The notes under the pieces are model-generated. The model had not been told where the DNA came from, did no database searches, and was given only the letters and a program-made list of their open reading frames with translations. DNA of 11,644 nt. It comes from Actinomycetota bacterium (GTDB taxonomy: Bacteria; Cyanobacteriota; Vampirovibrionia; Obscuribacterales; Obscuribacteraceae). The translations under genes and the position numbers were made by a program. The DNA is taken from positions 1 through 11,644 of the forward strand of contig CAJCIF010000544.1 in NCBI GenBank assembly GCA_903970355.1, written 5' to 3'. Below, piece by piece: positions 1-8,398 of the stretch. The stretch's first letter is position 1. Each line of letters starts with the position of its first letter.

Positions 1-1
1 A

Positions 2-1927
2 TTGGCGCTTCTCTTTTCTTTATCGCTCTCAATATTGGGCTCCGTTCGAGCAGAAGACATTAAAGATGTTTTCGATGAAGGTTTCGAAGCGAGCTTGCAT
101 CGCAATCATGCTGAAAAAAATAAGCCATCCGCTTTCAACAAACAAATGAATTACATCATGGTAAACATGGTTGAAGACTGGGATCCCGACGGACAATTTA
201 CGCTTCCTTTGTATCTTAAATGGAAAGAAAACAATCGTAAAATTTGGGAGCGAGAAACCAGAGAAATCTATCTGGGGAATGTCATTCAAGAAAATCTTTG
301 GCAGTTCTCAGCAAAGTGCTGCGCCGATATGAAAGAAATGGATGAAGTTAGCTATGGCGAAAAAATGCACTTTTTCAGGATCACAGTTAACAAGAATAGC
401 CGTGCCGCGAACGATGTGCAGTTGCAAAATACGGTAATGCATCCAATCGGAACTGCCAGCAAATGTTTATTTGGTTTCTGGGCTCGTTCCCCCCAAAGCA
501 TTCAGATGCACGTCACGTATGAATTAACAAATGCTCCATATACCAACGTTTTTAACCACACCGCAAACCTCAACAAGGAATGGCAATACTTTGCTTGCAA
601 CCAAGAACTTCCAGCCAATAAATCCGGAGAATATTCAGTTCGATTTCAACTGGGTACTTGGCCCGGAACTATCGATATAAGAACGAATATACATTTGAGG
701 GTAGACACTTCCAAGAGCTTTACCAATGCCCAACGGATTGATGCTCATCGCACTGGCAAACTAAACATTTTAGTCCAAGACAATGAGAGTAAGCCTGTCA
801 AAAAGGCTGATGTGAGCTTGAATTTGTCAAAAAATGCCTTTCTATTTGGCAGTGATCTCTATCATTTTTCCCCGACAGACAAGAGCACACTTGCGAAAAA
901 TATTGGGACCAACTACAAGGCTCTATTCAATGCCGGTTCCGTGCCAATCTTCTGGAGCACAATCGAACCGGTTGAGGGGAAACCAGACTACTCTCACACT
1001 CTGGAACTGATCAATTGGTGCAAGGCAAATAATATTACGCCTGTGGCTCGGACCCTCTTAGATAGCGCATTCTATCCGTCCTGGGCACCTGCAGATCCTG
1101 CCAAATCGGGTGCAGTCATTAAAGCACATGTAGCCAACTTGATCGGTAGGATTGGCGATTCATTTGAGATTATTGAATTAGCAAATGATTTAATTACATC
1201 GGTAAATAATACCAAACTCAACGGCGAAGACTATTGGATTCGCAGCATGCCAACCACCATTAACCAGCGTTATGGTCCACCGGCTGTAGCACTGCAAAGA
1301 TTGCTTGTGATGGCACGTGAGGCCAATCACAATAAGAAAACGAAGTTCATTTGGTGCTGTGACGATACGGCGCTCCTGGACGACTTCCTGGAGTACAAGC
1401 TTTCTTTTGGCTCAATGCCAGATGCGATCGTACTGGTAGCACAAATAGATTCCAGATTCCATCCGAGTAATACCGATGACTCAATCGGAAAATTGGAACA
1501 CTACCATATACCAATCTACCTTTACGCTTATTCTCCAGCCGTTCTTCGCGCCAATCCCGAAAATCCTCTTTTCGATCGAACCAGCACCATCCTTGAAGTT
1601 TATCGATTAGCCTTCAGCCATAGGAATACGGCCGGAATTATCTGGGATGGCTTGCTGGACGAACCTCATAATCCTAAGAGCTACTTCGGACTTCTCAACA
1701 GTGACGGCACACCCAAACCCATTTATAATGCTCTGGCTAATCTCATCAACAAGGAATGGTCAACCAGAGCAGCCGGCACCACAGATGATACCGGTATCTT
1801 CAGTACGAAGGCGTTTTTTGGAGAATACCTGATTTCAATTAAGCTTGCCAATGGCAAGACTATAACTAAAACGGTCAACTTTGAGAAGAACGCACAACGC
1901 AGTCAAACAATCACCGTTCATATATGA
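2..1927 (+). CDS. Exported GH10-like pseudo-glycosidase, paralogue 1 (5'-partial)
   Basis: The protein begins inside a signal peptide. The visible part (hydrophobic residues 2-13, then S-V-R-A before E-D at about 17/18) lacks a charged N-terminal region, so the TTG at 2 is probably not the start and the gene begins upstream. Residues 18-90 are lineage-specific and contain W-D-P-D-G-Q-F (60-66). A carbohydrate-binding-like beta-sandwich covers about 91-235 (F-G-F-W-A-R-S at 157-163, R-F-Q-L-G at 214-218). The GH10 lead-in is at about 245-285, the barrel at about 295-585, and a beta-sandwich tail follows to 641. Fold residues are kept: W318, E322-P-V-E-G-K-P-D-Y330, Y358-P-S-W361. Active-site positions are not: the acid/base Glu is D396 (N395-D396), the nucleophile Glu is A509, and the L-x-W-H positions are L352, D354 and S355. 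Hydrolysis is therefore unlikely; glycan binding is inferred. The stop overlaps the next start (ATGA). The gene and fold are firm, the function is not. Confidence 0.9.
   Translation: MALLFSLSLSILGSVRAEDIKDVFDEGFEASLHRNHAEKNKPSAFNKQMNYIMVNMVEDWDPDGQFTLPLYLKWKENNRKIWERETREIYLGNVIQENLWQFSAKCCADMKEMDEVSYGEKMHFFRITVNKNSRAANDVQLQNTVMHPIGTASKCLFGFWARSPQSIQMHVTYELTNAPYTNVFNHTANLNKEWQYFACNQELPANKSGEYSVRFQLGTWPGTIDIRTNIHLRVDTSKSFTNAQRIDAHRTGKLNILVQDNESKPVKKADVSLNLSKNAFLFGSDLYHFSPTDKSTLAKNIGTNYKALFNAGSVPIFWSTIEPVEGKPDYSHTLELINWCKANNITPVARTLLDSAFYPSWAPADPAKSGAVIKAHVANLIGRIGDSFEIIELANDLITSVNNTKLNGEDYWIRSMPTTINQRYGPPAVALQRLLVMAREANHNKKTKFIWCCDDTALLDDFLEYKLSFGSMPDAIVLVAQIDSRFHPSNTDDSIGKLEHYHIPIYLYAYSPAVLRANPENPLFDRTSTILEVYRLAFSHRNTAGIIWDGLLDEPHNPKSYFGLLNSDGTPKPIYNALANLINKEWSTRAAGTTDDTGIFSTKAFFGEYLISIKLANGKTITKTVNFEKNAQRSQTITVHI
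1773..1794 (+). repeat. Conserved DNA word in the C-terminal linker, copy 1
   Basis: This 22-bp stretch encodes the G-T-T-D-D-T-G linker between barrel and tail in paralogue 1. It differs by one base from 3725-3746 in paralogue 2. The identity extends across synonymous sites, unlike most of the two genes. Confidence 0.6.
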
Positions 1928-3879
1928 ATTGTAATTCGCCGTTATTATTGTTGTCCTTTATAGCAATGACACTGGCTTTTTGTTGCTTACCCGTCCAATC
2001 AGACGATTATGACGAGAGTCTTTTTGCAAGAACTCTCACCCACAATCCCTGGAAAAGGCATGGTCACAAGGGTAAGGAAGGTGAACATGACAAGTTTTTC
2101 TACAGACAAGCCGGCCGTTGGGATCCAGACGGCCATGGATCAATTGATGAACGCCGTGAAATGGAAAAATACAGCAATCTGCTCCAAGAACCGCTGGCAA
2201 TGCTTGCGAAGGAAAACGTCCTTGGTGTGGATCATTGGCAATTAAAAGGATCAAAAAGCGCCGTTGTGGAAAATCGGAAAGAAACTGAGGATGGCGAAAA
2301 CATTGACTATTTCAGCATCAAAGTGGCGCAAAAAACTGCTAATCAAAATGACATCCGCTTTGAAAATCCCGTCTTAAAGCCAATTCCGATTGGAGGTCCC
2401 GTTTTATTTGGCTTTTGGGCCCGTTCTCCTGATCGCAAGCTTGTTACGGTTGCATATGAGCTTGCCGATAATCCGCCTCTGGACCTAACCGTACCCGGCA
2501 ACATGCCTGTGAATCTTACTCCGAGGTGGCGCTACTATTCTTGTCGCTTCAACGTACAATTAAACAGCCCGGCAGAACATGTCATCAGATTTAAATTGGG
2601 ATTAAATCCAGGCACGTTTGAATTGAAAAAAGATATCTGCCTCGTCGTTGTTAAAAGTAAAAGTCGCAAGCCTCTCTCCCCTGAAAGCATTGCTGATCGC
2701 ATCGATGTTTATAGGCGTGGGAAATTAACTGTCACTCTGCAGGATGGAAAAAATAATCCTCTCAAGAATACTGACGTTACGATATCTCAAATAAAACACG
2801 AATATCGTTTTGGTTGTATCCTTACCGATTTTGATCCGACCAGCCATTCGCCTTTACAGCAGAATCTAAAGAACAATATAAAACGACTGTTCAACACGGC
2901 TGTAATTCCTTTAAATTGGAATGCTATAGAACCAGTTGAAGGTAAGCCGGATTACAAGCACGTCGAAGCAATTGCACATTGGTGCCAATCCAATCATTTG
3001 GATGTCATTGGTTGCAATGTGCTTTCACAAAATAGTTATCCTGCCTGGGCACCAAGCGATCCCGGCAAAGCAGAGCCGATTATTAGAAGCCATATTATCG
3101 GGACCGTTAAGAGATTGAATGGGCTCATACCGGAAATCGAGGTGGGCAACGATCTCATAAACGCGGTCTTAAATAAGCATCCCAATGGAGAGCAGGCTTG
3201 GATTCAAAAAATACCGCCTTCGGCTGCCGCACACGGTCCGCAAGTTGTTGCTCTGGAGAAGCTGCTTGCCTGGGCACATGAGGCGGACACACAGAAAACC
3301 ATGAGGTTTTTACTGGGTGTAGACGACGAAAAAAAAATCGATACCTTCCTTGCTGAAAAACAGAATTTCGGCTTTATGCCGGATGTCATCGAGCTGGAGG
3401 AAAAAGTCCATAATGGTATAAAACCGGACGATCTATACGAGTTATTGGATCGACTAAAAAAGTATCATGCTCCTATCTACCTTTATGTAAGAGTGCCTAT
3501 TAACGACACAAATAAACCATTTGAAGACACTGTAGATAAGGCGGTGAGAATTTATCAAATAGCTTACAGCAGCTCGAATGTTTCCGGCATAATCTGGAAC
3601 GGTCTAATCGACCATCCTGGCAATCAAGTTGACGTGCCTGGATTGCTCAAAAATGACGGCTCCCCTAAACAAATCTATTCCGCTCTGGACGATCTAATTC
3701 ACAAAGAATGGTGGACCAATAAAACCGGCACCACAGACGATACCGGCTCGATCAGCATTCCTGCTTTTTTTGGAGACTATTTAATTTCAGTAAAAAGCAG
3801 CAACGGCGAGATAATTTCCAAGCAAATAAACTTCTCAAAAACCAAGGCCCGCAAACAAACGATATTAGTTCGTATATGA
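1924..3879 (+). CDS. Exported GH10-like pseudo-glycosidase, paralogue 2
   Basis: This 651-residue protein is the closest in layout to paralogue 1. The signal peptide covers residues 1 to about 26 (hydrophobic 7-20; the C20-C21 pair is not a proper lipobox because residue 19 is Phe). Region 27-90 is charged and contains W-D-P-D-G-H-G-S-I-D (66-75), which resembles a calcium-binding loop. The beta-sandwich module is at about 100-245 (F-G-F-W-A-R-S at 162-168), the GH10 lead-in at about 255-297, the barrel at about 310-596, and the tail runs to 651. Barrel signatures kept are W332, E336-P-V-E-G-K-P-D-Y344 and Y372-P-A-W375. The acid/base Glu is D410 (N409-D410), the nucleophile Glu is V522, and the conserved His and Trp-His of strand 3 are C364, S368 and Q369. 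The ATG shares ATGA with the upstream stop. I see no Shine-Dalgarno before it, so translation probably depends on coupling. An inactive, binding-type barrel is the best reading. Confidence 0.9.
   Translation: MNCNSPLLLLSFIAMTLAFCCLPVQSDDYDESLFARTLTHNPWKRHGHKGKEGEHDKFFYRQAGRWDPDGHGSIDERREMEKYSNLLQEPLAMLAKENVLGVDHWQLKGSKSAVVENRKETEDGENIDYFSIKVAQKTANQNDIRFENPVLKPIPIGGPVLFGFWARSPDRKLVTVAYELADNPPLDLTVPGNMPVNLTPRWRYYSCRFNVQLNSPAEHVIRFKLGLNPGTFELKKDICLVVVKSKSRKPLSPESIADRIDVYRRGKLTVTLQDGKNNPLKNTDVTISQIKHEYRFGCILTDFDPTSHSPLQQNLKNNIKRLFNTAVIPLNWNAIEPVEGKPDYKHVEAIAHWCQSNHLDVIGCNVLSQNSYPAWAPSDPGKAEPIIRSHIIGTVKRLNGLIPEIEVGNDLINAVLNKHPNGEQAWIQKIPPSAAAHGPQVVALEKLLAWAHEADTQKTMRFLLGVDDEKKIDTFLAEKQNFGFMPDVIELEEKVHNGIKPDDLYELLDRLKKYHAPIYLYVRVPINDTNKPFEDTVDKAVRIYQIAYSSSNVSGIIWNGLIDHPGNQVDVPGLLKNDGSPKQIYSALDDLIHKEWWTNKTGTTDDTGSISIPAFFGDYLISVKSSNGEIISKQINFSKTKARKQTILVRI
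3725..3746 (+). repeat. Conserved DNA word in the C-terminal linker, copy 2
   Basis: This is the paralogue 2 counterpart of 1773-1794, with one mismatch (C for T in the first Asp codon). Paralogue 4 has a shorter related word at 8246-8265, while paralogue 5 uses different codons for the same linker. Confidence 0.6.
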
Positions 3880-6467
3880 GTCGATCGTTCCATCCTAATC
3901 GTAATACAACTCTGTCAAAGCAAGGTTGGGCACTGACCGTAGTCTATTTTGTTTTCTTAGCCCAATTACTTCTTTGCTCTTCAATTTCTGCTCAGCATAA
4001 GGCTGCTTCCTCGGAAGATTCTGGTGAAATGGGGGCAATATTCGATTACGCTGTTAAAACCTTTAAAGAAGCTCCGCGTCGCGCTCACGAAGATAACGGC
4101 TCCTTCAAAGGCAAAATCGAGGAATGGCTTCCAGAAGGACATTTTACTTGGGCAGATGCCCTGGATCTGAAGCGCCGCAGCCCACAAAAATTCGCTTACT
4201 TTGCTCGTTTGACGGAAAAGCATCAACTCAAAAGCAATGGCGTTCTGGAAAATCCAAAAACCGCCAATATTCATCGGCTCTCATCAGGTGCAGGTGAAAA
4301 TCATCAAGAATATTGGCACACTGCCATTCCGGCTCAAAGAAAGGAACCTTTAGTGGTTGATTTCGCTATCCCCCAAGAAGTGCATGATGCTTTCAACAGC
4401 CACCTTACATTTTGGGCACGTTCGGATAGCAAAAGGACGATCACAATAACAATGGCTCCTGTTTCGGACCCTACGAAAAGCGTATGGAGTGTGGTTGCTG
4501 AGCTGAATTCGAAATTCACCTTTTTTGCCGGCATATGCCCTGCTGAAAATTTCAAACCGGGCTCGTATGAACTCAGGTTCGATCTTGGCAAAGAAGCAGG
4601 AAGTGTTGACTTACGCGACGACATTGCCGTTTCCTTTTACAGTGAAAAGGAAATAAAAGAACTTCTGCAGACAACCCGTCTGCCCAAAATCGACAGACTA
4701 ATAAAGAACTATAAGGATTGGCGCGCCACGAAAGACAATCTGTTGTATACAACCATGAATATAGAGATCAAACCACCAACTGCCGTTGCTGCTCAAAAAT
4801 TTGAAGACGAACACCTCATGATTCAGGGTAAAGATGGATTCAGAGAAGGAAAAGTATCGGGTATATCTTTCAACTTGGGACAAGACAAAACTCCGGTTGA
4901 TGACATAGAACTGTCGCTCTTGGTTCCAAAAAAACTGCCCCCGAAAACACCGCTCAAGCTTTACTTCGAGCTGCTTTCCCCCAAAATAAGCGAAATGAAT
5001 ATTAGCTTGGAAGAAGATGGAAAAACCAATTGGCAAACTAAGGAAAGAATCGTTCCTGATACCTGGGAACCATACGGGTATAGCATCGAAACTGGTGGTC
5101 AAAGAAATTCCAAACGGATCATAAATATTAAGGTAAAACGGATTGCTTTCCCAATGAAAATAGCAAGTCTAAGTCTTTTCATCGACAAAGAATCGACTGC
5201 CGACCGCGACGATACTAGCGCTTCTGAAGTAAAAAAACGAATCGATTCTATAAGGTGCGGCGGAGTTACTATTTGCGTCAAAGACAAACTTGGAAATCCA
5301 ATCAAAAATGCATTGGTGAAAATTGACCAGCAAAATCAGGAATTTCATTTTGGTTGTCGATCGACAGGACTCGATCCAAACGATCAAACACCCTCGCAAA
5401 AAGGTTTTCAAAAACAACTGTGCAATCTCTTTAACTTCACAACAGCACCAGCTTATTGGGATGAGTTAGAAGCGGTGCAAGGAAAGCCGGATTATGCAAA
5501 TCTCGATGCGAAAGCGCGCTGGTGCGCGGAACATCACATTTATTTCATGGCTACTGACTTAACATCACTCGATCACATTCCCTCATGGGTTTCCTACAAG
5601 CCTGTAGAAATAGGTCCTCAAATTAAAAAGCATGTGATTGATACGATTGCCCATTTTGGTGGGCAAATACCAGCCTGGGAAGTAGCGCACAATCTCACCC
5701 GGATGTCTGGGGACAAGAACGCTAATTCGCGATTTTTCGGCTGGATGAGCACGTTGCCAAAAACGAATATTCATTCCGTATATGCTCTGGAGAAGCTCTT
5801 AAATTGGGCGCACCGAGCCAAACCTAAAAGTGCTCTGGACTTCTACTATCGTGAAGATAATCTTGAGTCCATCCCCCTTATTATTTCTGAAAAAAGAAAA
5901 TTCGGTTATATGCCAAAGGCAGTCGAAATCGAATTGGATCCTGAAACACTTAGCAGCGAAGATACAACCAATGCATGGCGAACGTGTAATGCGGTTGCCT
6001 ATAACTATAACAATCCTATTCTTATTTCGATCGCCGATGTTGCCATCAATAGTGGTGCTAAACAAGGCTTTCCTTCCAAACAGAAGAAAGACTCTCCAGA
6101 CTTGCGAGAAATTTACCAGGCAAAACAGGCGGAAAACTTATACAAACTTTTTTACAGCCATCCAGAAGTTACTTCCATTATCTGGCGAAATCTCAAAGAT
6201 GATCCCCTCCGACCCAAACATGGCTCCGGATTAGTGCGCAGCGACGGCACAACGAAACCGGCCTATGATAAGCTGCTCACGTTGATCCGCCAGAAATGGT
6301 GGACGAATGAGCAGGGAAGAACCGATCCAAAGGGTATCTTCAGTCGGAGAATATTTTACGGTGATCATTTGCTAACCGTTTCAGATGACAAAGGTCATTC
6401 AATAAAGCAAGAGATTCACTTTCCGAAGAGAGACGATCGAGACGTGACAATTCAAATAACACTCTGA
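3876..6467 (+). CDS. Exported GH10-like pseudo-glycosidase, paralogue 3, with two binding-like modules
   Basis: At 863 residues this is the longest paralogue, about 215 residues longer than its neighbours. The signal peptide has a long N-region with its hydrophobic core at 18-34 and probable cleavage after S-I-S-A (39). W-L-P-E-G-H-F (84-90) matches the N-terminal motif of paralogues 1 and 2. Module A is at about 105-255 (T-F-W-A-R-S at 178-183, R-F-D-L-G at 234-238). An extra module B at about 290-437 resembles the single module of paralogue 4. The GH10 lead-in is at 452-494, the barrel at about 505-810 and the tail follows to 863. This barrel is the most eroded: the acid/base motif reads A-H-N-L (H605-N606), the nucleophile position is I719, the strand 3 His is T560, and E-P of the early motif is E532-A533. 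W528, G-K-P-D-Y (536-540) and I568-P-S-W571 remain. The ATG overlaps the upstream stop (ATGA), with no clear Shine-Dalgarno. Confidence 0.9.
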   Translation: MSRSFHPNRNTTLSKQGWALTVVYFVFLAQLLLCSSISAQHKAASSEDSGEMGAIFDYAVKTFKEAPRRAHEDNGSFKGKIEEWLPEGHFTWADALDLKRRSPQKFAYFARLTEKHQLKSNGVLENPKTANIHRLSSGAGENHQEYWHTAIPAQRKEPLVVDFAIPQEVHDAFNSHLTFWARSDSKRTITITMAPVSDPTKSVWSVVAELNSKFTFFAGICPAENFKPGSYELRFDLGKEAGSVDLRDDIAVSFYSEKEIKELLQTTRLPKIDRLIKNYKDWRATKDNLLYTTMNIEIKPPTAVAAQKFEDEHLMIQGKDGFREGKVSGISFNLGQDKTPVDDIELSLLVPKKLPPKTPLKLYFELLSPKISEMNISLEEDGKTNWQTKERIVPDTWEPYGYSIETGGQRNSKRIINIKVKRIAFPMKIASLSLFIDKESTADRDDTSASEVKKRIDSIRCGGVTICVKDKLGNPIKNALVKIDQQNQEFHFGCRSTGLDPNDQTPSQKGFQKQLCNLFNFTTAPAYWDELEAVQGKPDYANLDAKARWCAEHHIYFMATDLTSLDHIPSWVSYKPVEIGPQIKKHVIDTIAHFGGQIPAWEVAHNLTRMSGDKNANSRFFGWMSTLPKTNIHSVYALEKLLNWAHRAKPKSALDFYYREDNLESIPLIISEKRKFGYMPKAVEIELDPETLSSEDTTNAWRTCNAVAYNYNNPILISIADVAINSGAKQGFPSKQKKDSPDLREIYQAKQAENLYKLFYSHPEVTSIIWRNLKDDPLRPKHGSGLVRSDGTTKPAYDKLLTLIRQKWWTNEQGRTDPKGIFSRRIFYGDHLLTVSDDKGHSIKQEIHFPKRDDRDVTIQITL

Positions 6468-6475
6468 TACGTTCC

Positions 6476-8398
6476 ATGAGACTCAAACATATCCTTGTAA
6501 TGTTATTGGCGAGCACGCTAGCTCTTACGGCCGCCCATTCCCAGGGAAACAGCGCTCACAAATCTTTTATCGGCTCATATGCCGTTAAGCAATTAGAAAA
6601 CGACAAAGAGGTTCTTGCTCCCAGACCGCATGATGTAAAAGGTGAGTTAGCGGAACTGGTCAGCAAACAAAACGCGCTTGTTAACGACGTACGTTATTTA
6701 GAAAAGGCGCAGGCAGACCTGATTCCAACCAATTACCATTGGAACACCTGGAATGTAACCGGGCAGAGCCAGGAGATCAAAACACTGTTTGGACGTAACA
6801 TTTTTACGACGGCATTTGTGGGCACACCAAATCGCACCAATTCTTTCAATGTCTGGGTTATTCCTCCTAAACAAGTACCAGCCGACACCGAACTCACTCT
6901 TGCCTTTGCTACCTCTTCCGAACGTGGCGAAGACCAGAATGGCGAGGTATCACGGGCGGTGACAGTCAGTTGTTCTGAAATTAATTCTGATAAACCTTAT
7001 TGGGAGAAATCAATTCCTCTTACAGAACAAATTCGGTTCTATCAATATAAATTTCAAGTACCAAAGTCGGCTTCTAAAAATTTCCGTATTTTATTCAAAA
7101 TAACCAGGATAGAAGGACGTGTAAAGATTGGCGATCTGCACTTGTTTTACGATGAGGGATTGAGCCGGGCCAGGGCGAAGATCAGTCCGGCCGAAATTGA
7201 GCACCGCATCGATGCCTATCGAAAAGCGAATCTGCACATATTAGTTCTCGATAAATCCAATAAACCTGTTCCAAAAGTAAACGTCTCCGTTGAGCAAAAG
7301 CGTCACGAATTTTTATTCGGCGCTACTATTTTCAATTTAGCACCGGGCGATAAATCAGCCAGCCAGCTCAATTATCAAAAGCAGTTCTTGCAGCTTTTTA
7401 ATTGGGGCGGTTTGAGTACTTTCATGATCGATATAAATTCAACGGAAGGAAAACAGAAGTATGACTGGGTTTTTGAACAAATCAAATGGTTCAAAGAACA
7501 TGGTATCGAACCTTATGCCAATGAACTTATTGGTACAGACAATCTTCCCGCTTGGCTTAAAAAGCCAAGAGCGGACACTTCTTCGATTCTCAGAACTGAA
7601 ATCACTAACTCGGTCAAAACTCTTTCACCGCAGGTTCCTACAATCGTCGTAGCTTCTGATTTGATAAAAGCGGTGAGGAAACCGCTGCCCCAAGATGCCA
7701 TTTCTAACTGGGTGCAGACATTGCCACAACAGAATCGAGATATCGATGACCGACCCATGAACGCCCTGGAACTCATCCTTACCTGGGCGCATAATGCCAA
7801 GTCCAATGAAAACACCAAATTCATCTACAACATGTACGATTCGCATTTTATTGATCTCTTTTTGAACTACAAAGAGACCTTCGGACACACACCCAATGCG
7901 ATTGGCCTTTGCCGATGGAATTGCCCAGGAGAGTATGAGGATCTCGCTAACCTATGGAAAAGCTGTGAAGAATGCAAAAATATCAATAAACCTCTTCCCG
8001 TTTATGCAACTAGAATTGCGGTTTTGAATGGCAATATTAAGGGAGAAAAAGCACAGGCGGAATATATCGTTAATCTCTATCGCGTCTTGTTCAGCCATTC
8101 GAGCGTGCGGGCAATCAACTATGATCTTCTGCGCGACTGGCCATACGATCAGCCTAGAGGTTTGGTGCGATCCAATGGCACACCAAAACTAGCCTATTAT
8201 AAACTTCTTGATCTCATTCACAAGGAGTGGTGGACGAATGAGAAGGGCACCACAGACAGTACCGGTACTTTTACAACCAAGGCGTTCTATGGAGATTATC
8301 TTATCACCGTAAAGGACAGCTCTGGACGGACAGTCAGTAAGACTTTCAAGGTGTCAAAAGATGTAGAAAGAGACAAGCAGTTGGTAATTTCACTATGA
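6476..8398 (+). CDS. Exported GH10-like pseudo-glycosidase, paralogue 4
   Basis: This 640-residue protein has a typical signal peptide (M-R-L-K-H, hydrophobic 6-18, cleavage near 20-23). Residues 52-80 look helical with heptad-like spacing, unlike the other copies, and the W-x-P-x-G motif is absent. A type-B beta-sandwich at about 90-227 matches the second module of paralogue 3 (K-I-G-D-L-H-L-F-Y-D at 217-226 against I-A-S-L-S-L-F-I-D). The lead-in is at 240-284 (R-H-E-F-L-F-G at 276-282), the barrel at about 295-585 and the tail runs to 640. Barrel changes: the acid/base pair is S394-D395, the nucleophile Glu is R513 (A-T-R-I), the strand 3 His and Trp-His are N349, G353 and T354, and the usual I-x-W in the last strand is I547-N-Y549. 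L357-P-A-W360 and R-S-N-G-T-P-K (565-571) are kept. It starts 8 nt after the previous stop, the only non-overlapping junction in the cluster, and has no visible Shine-Dalgarno. Confidence 0.9.
   Translation: MRLKHILVMLLASTLALTAAHSQGNSAHKSFIGSYAVKQLENDKEVLAPRPHDVKGELAELVSKQNALVNDVRYLEKAQADLIPTNYHWNTWNVTGQSQEIKTLFGRNIFTTAFVGTPNRTNSFNVWVIPPKQVPADTELTLAFATSSERGEDQNGEVSRAVTVSCSEINSDKPYWEKSIPLTEQIRFYQYKFQVPKSASKNFRILFKITRIEGRVKIGDLHLFYDEGLSRARAKISPAEIEHRIDAYRKANLHILVLDKSNKPVPKVNVSVEQKRHEFLFGATIFNLAPGDKSASQLNYQKQFLQLFNWGGLSTFMIDINSTEGKQKYDWVFEQIKWFKEHGIEPYANELIGTDNLPAWLKKPRADTSSILRTEITNSVKTLSPQVPTIVVASDLIKAVRKPLPQDAISNWVQTLPQQNRDIDDRPMNALELILTWAHNAKSNENTKFIYNMYDSHFIDLFLNYKETFGHTPNAIGLCRWNCPGEYEDLANLWKSCEECKNINKPLPVYATRIAVLNGNIKGEKAQAEYIVNLYRVLFSHSSVRAINYDLLRDWPYDQPRGLVRSNGTPKLAYYKLLDLIHKEWWTNEKGTTDSTGTFTTKAFYGDYLITVKDSSGRTVSKTFKVSKDVERDKQLVISL

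Noticed and set aside
1924..2001. Paralogue 2 as a lipoprotein because of C20-C21 in the signal peptide
   Set aside because: The residue before C20 is Phe and there is no L-[AS]-[GA]-C lipobox; a standard cleavage near residue 26 fits better.
4698..5102. 134-codon minus-strand frame inside paralogue 3, and a plus-strand one at 5830-6234
   Set aside because: Both are shadows of the well-supported frame encoding module B and the barrel; their sequences look like random low-quality protein.
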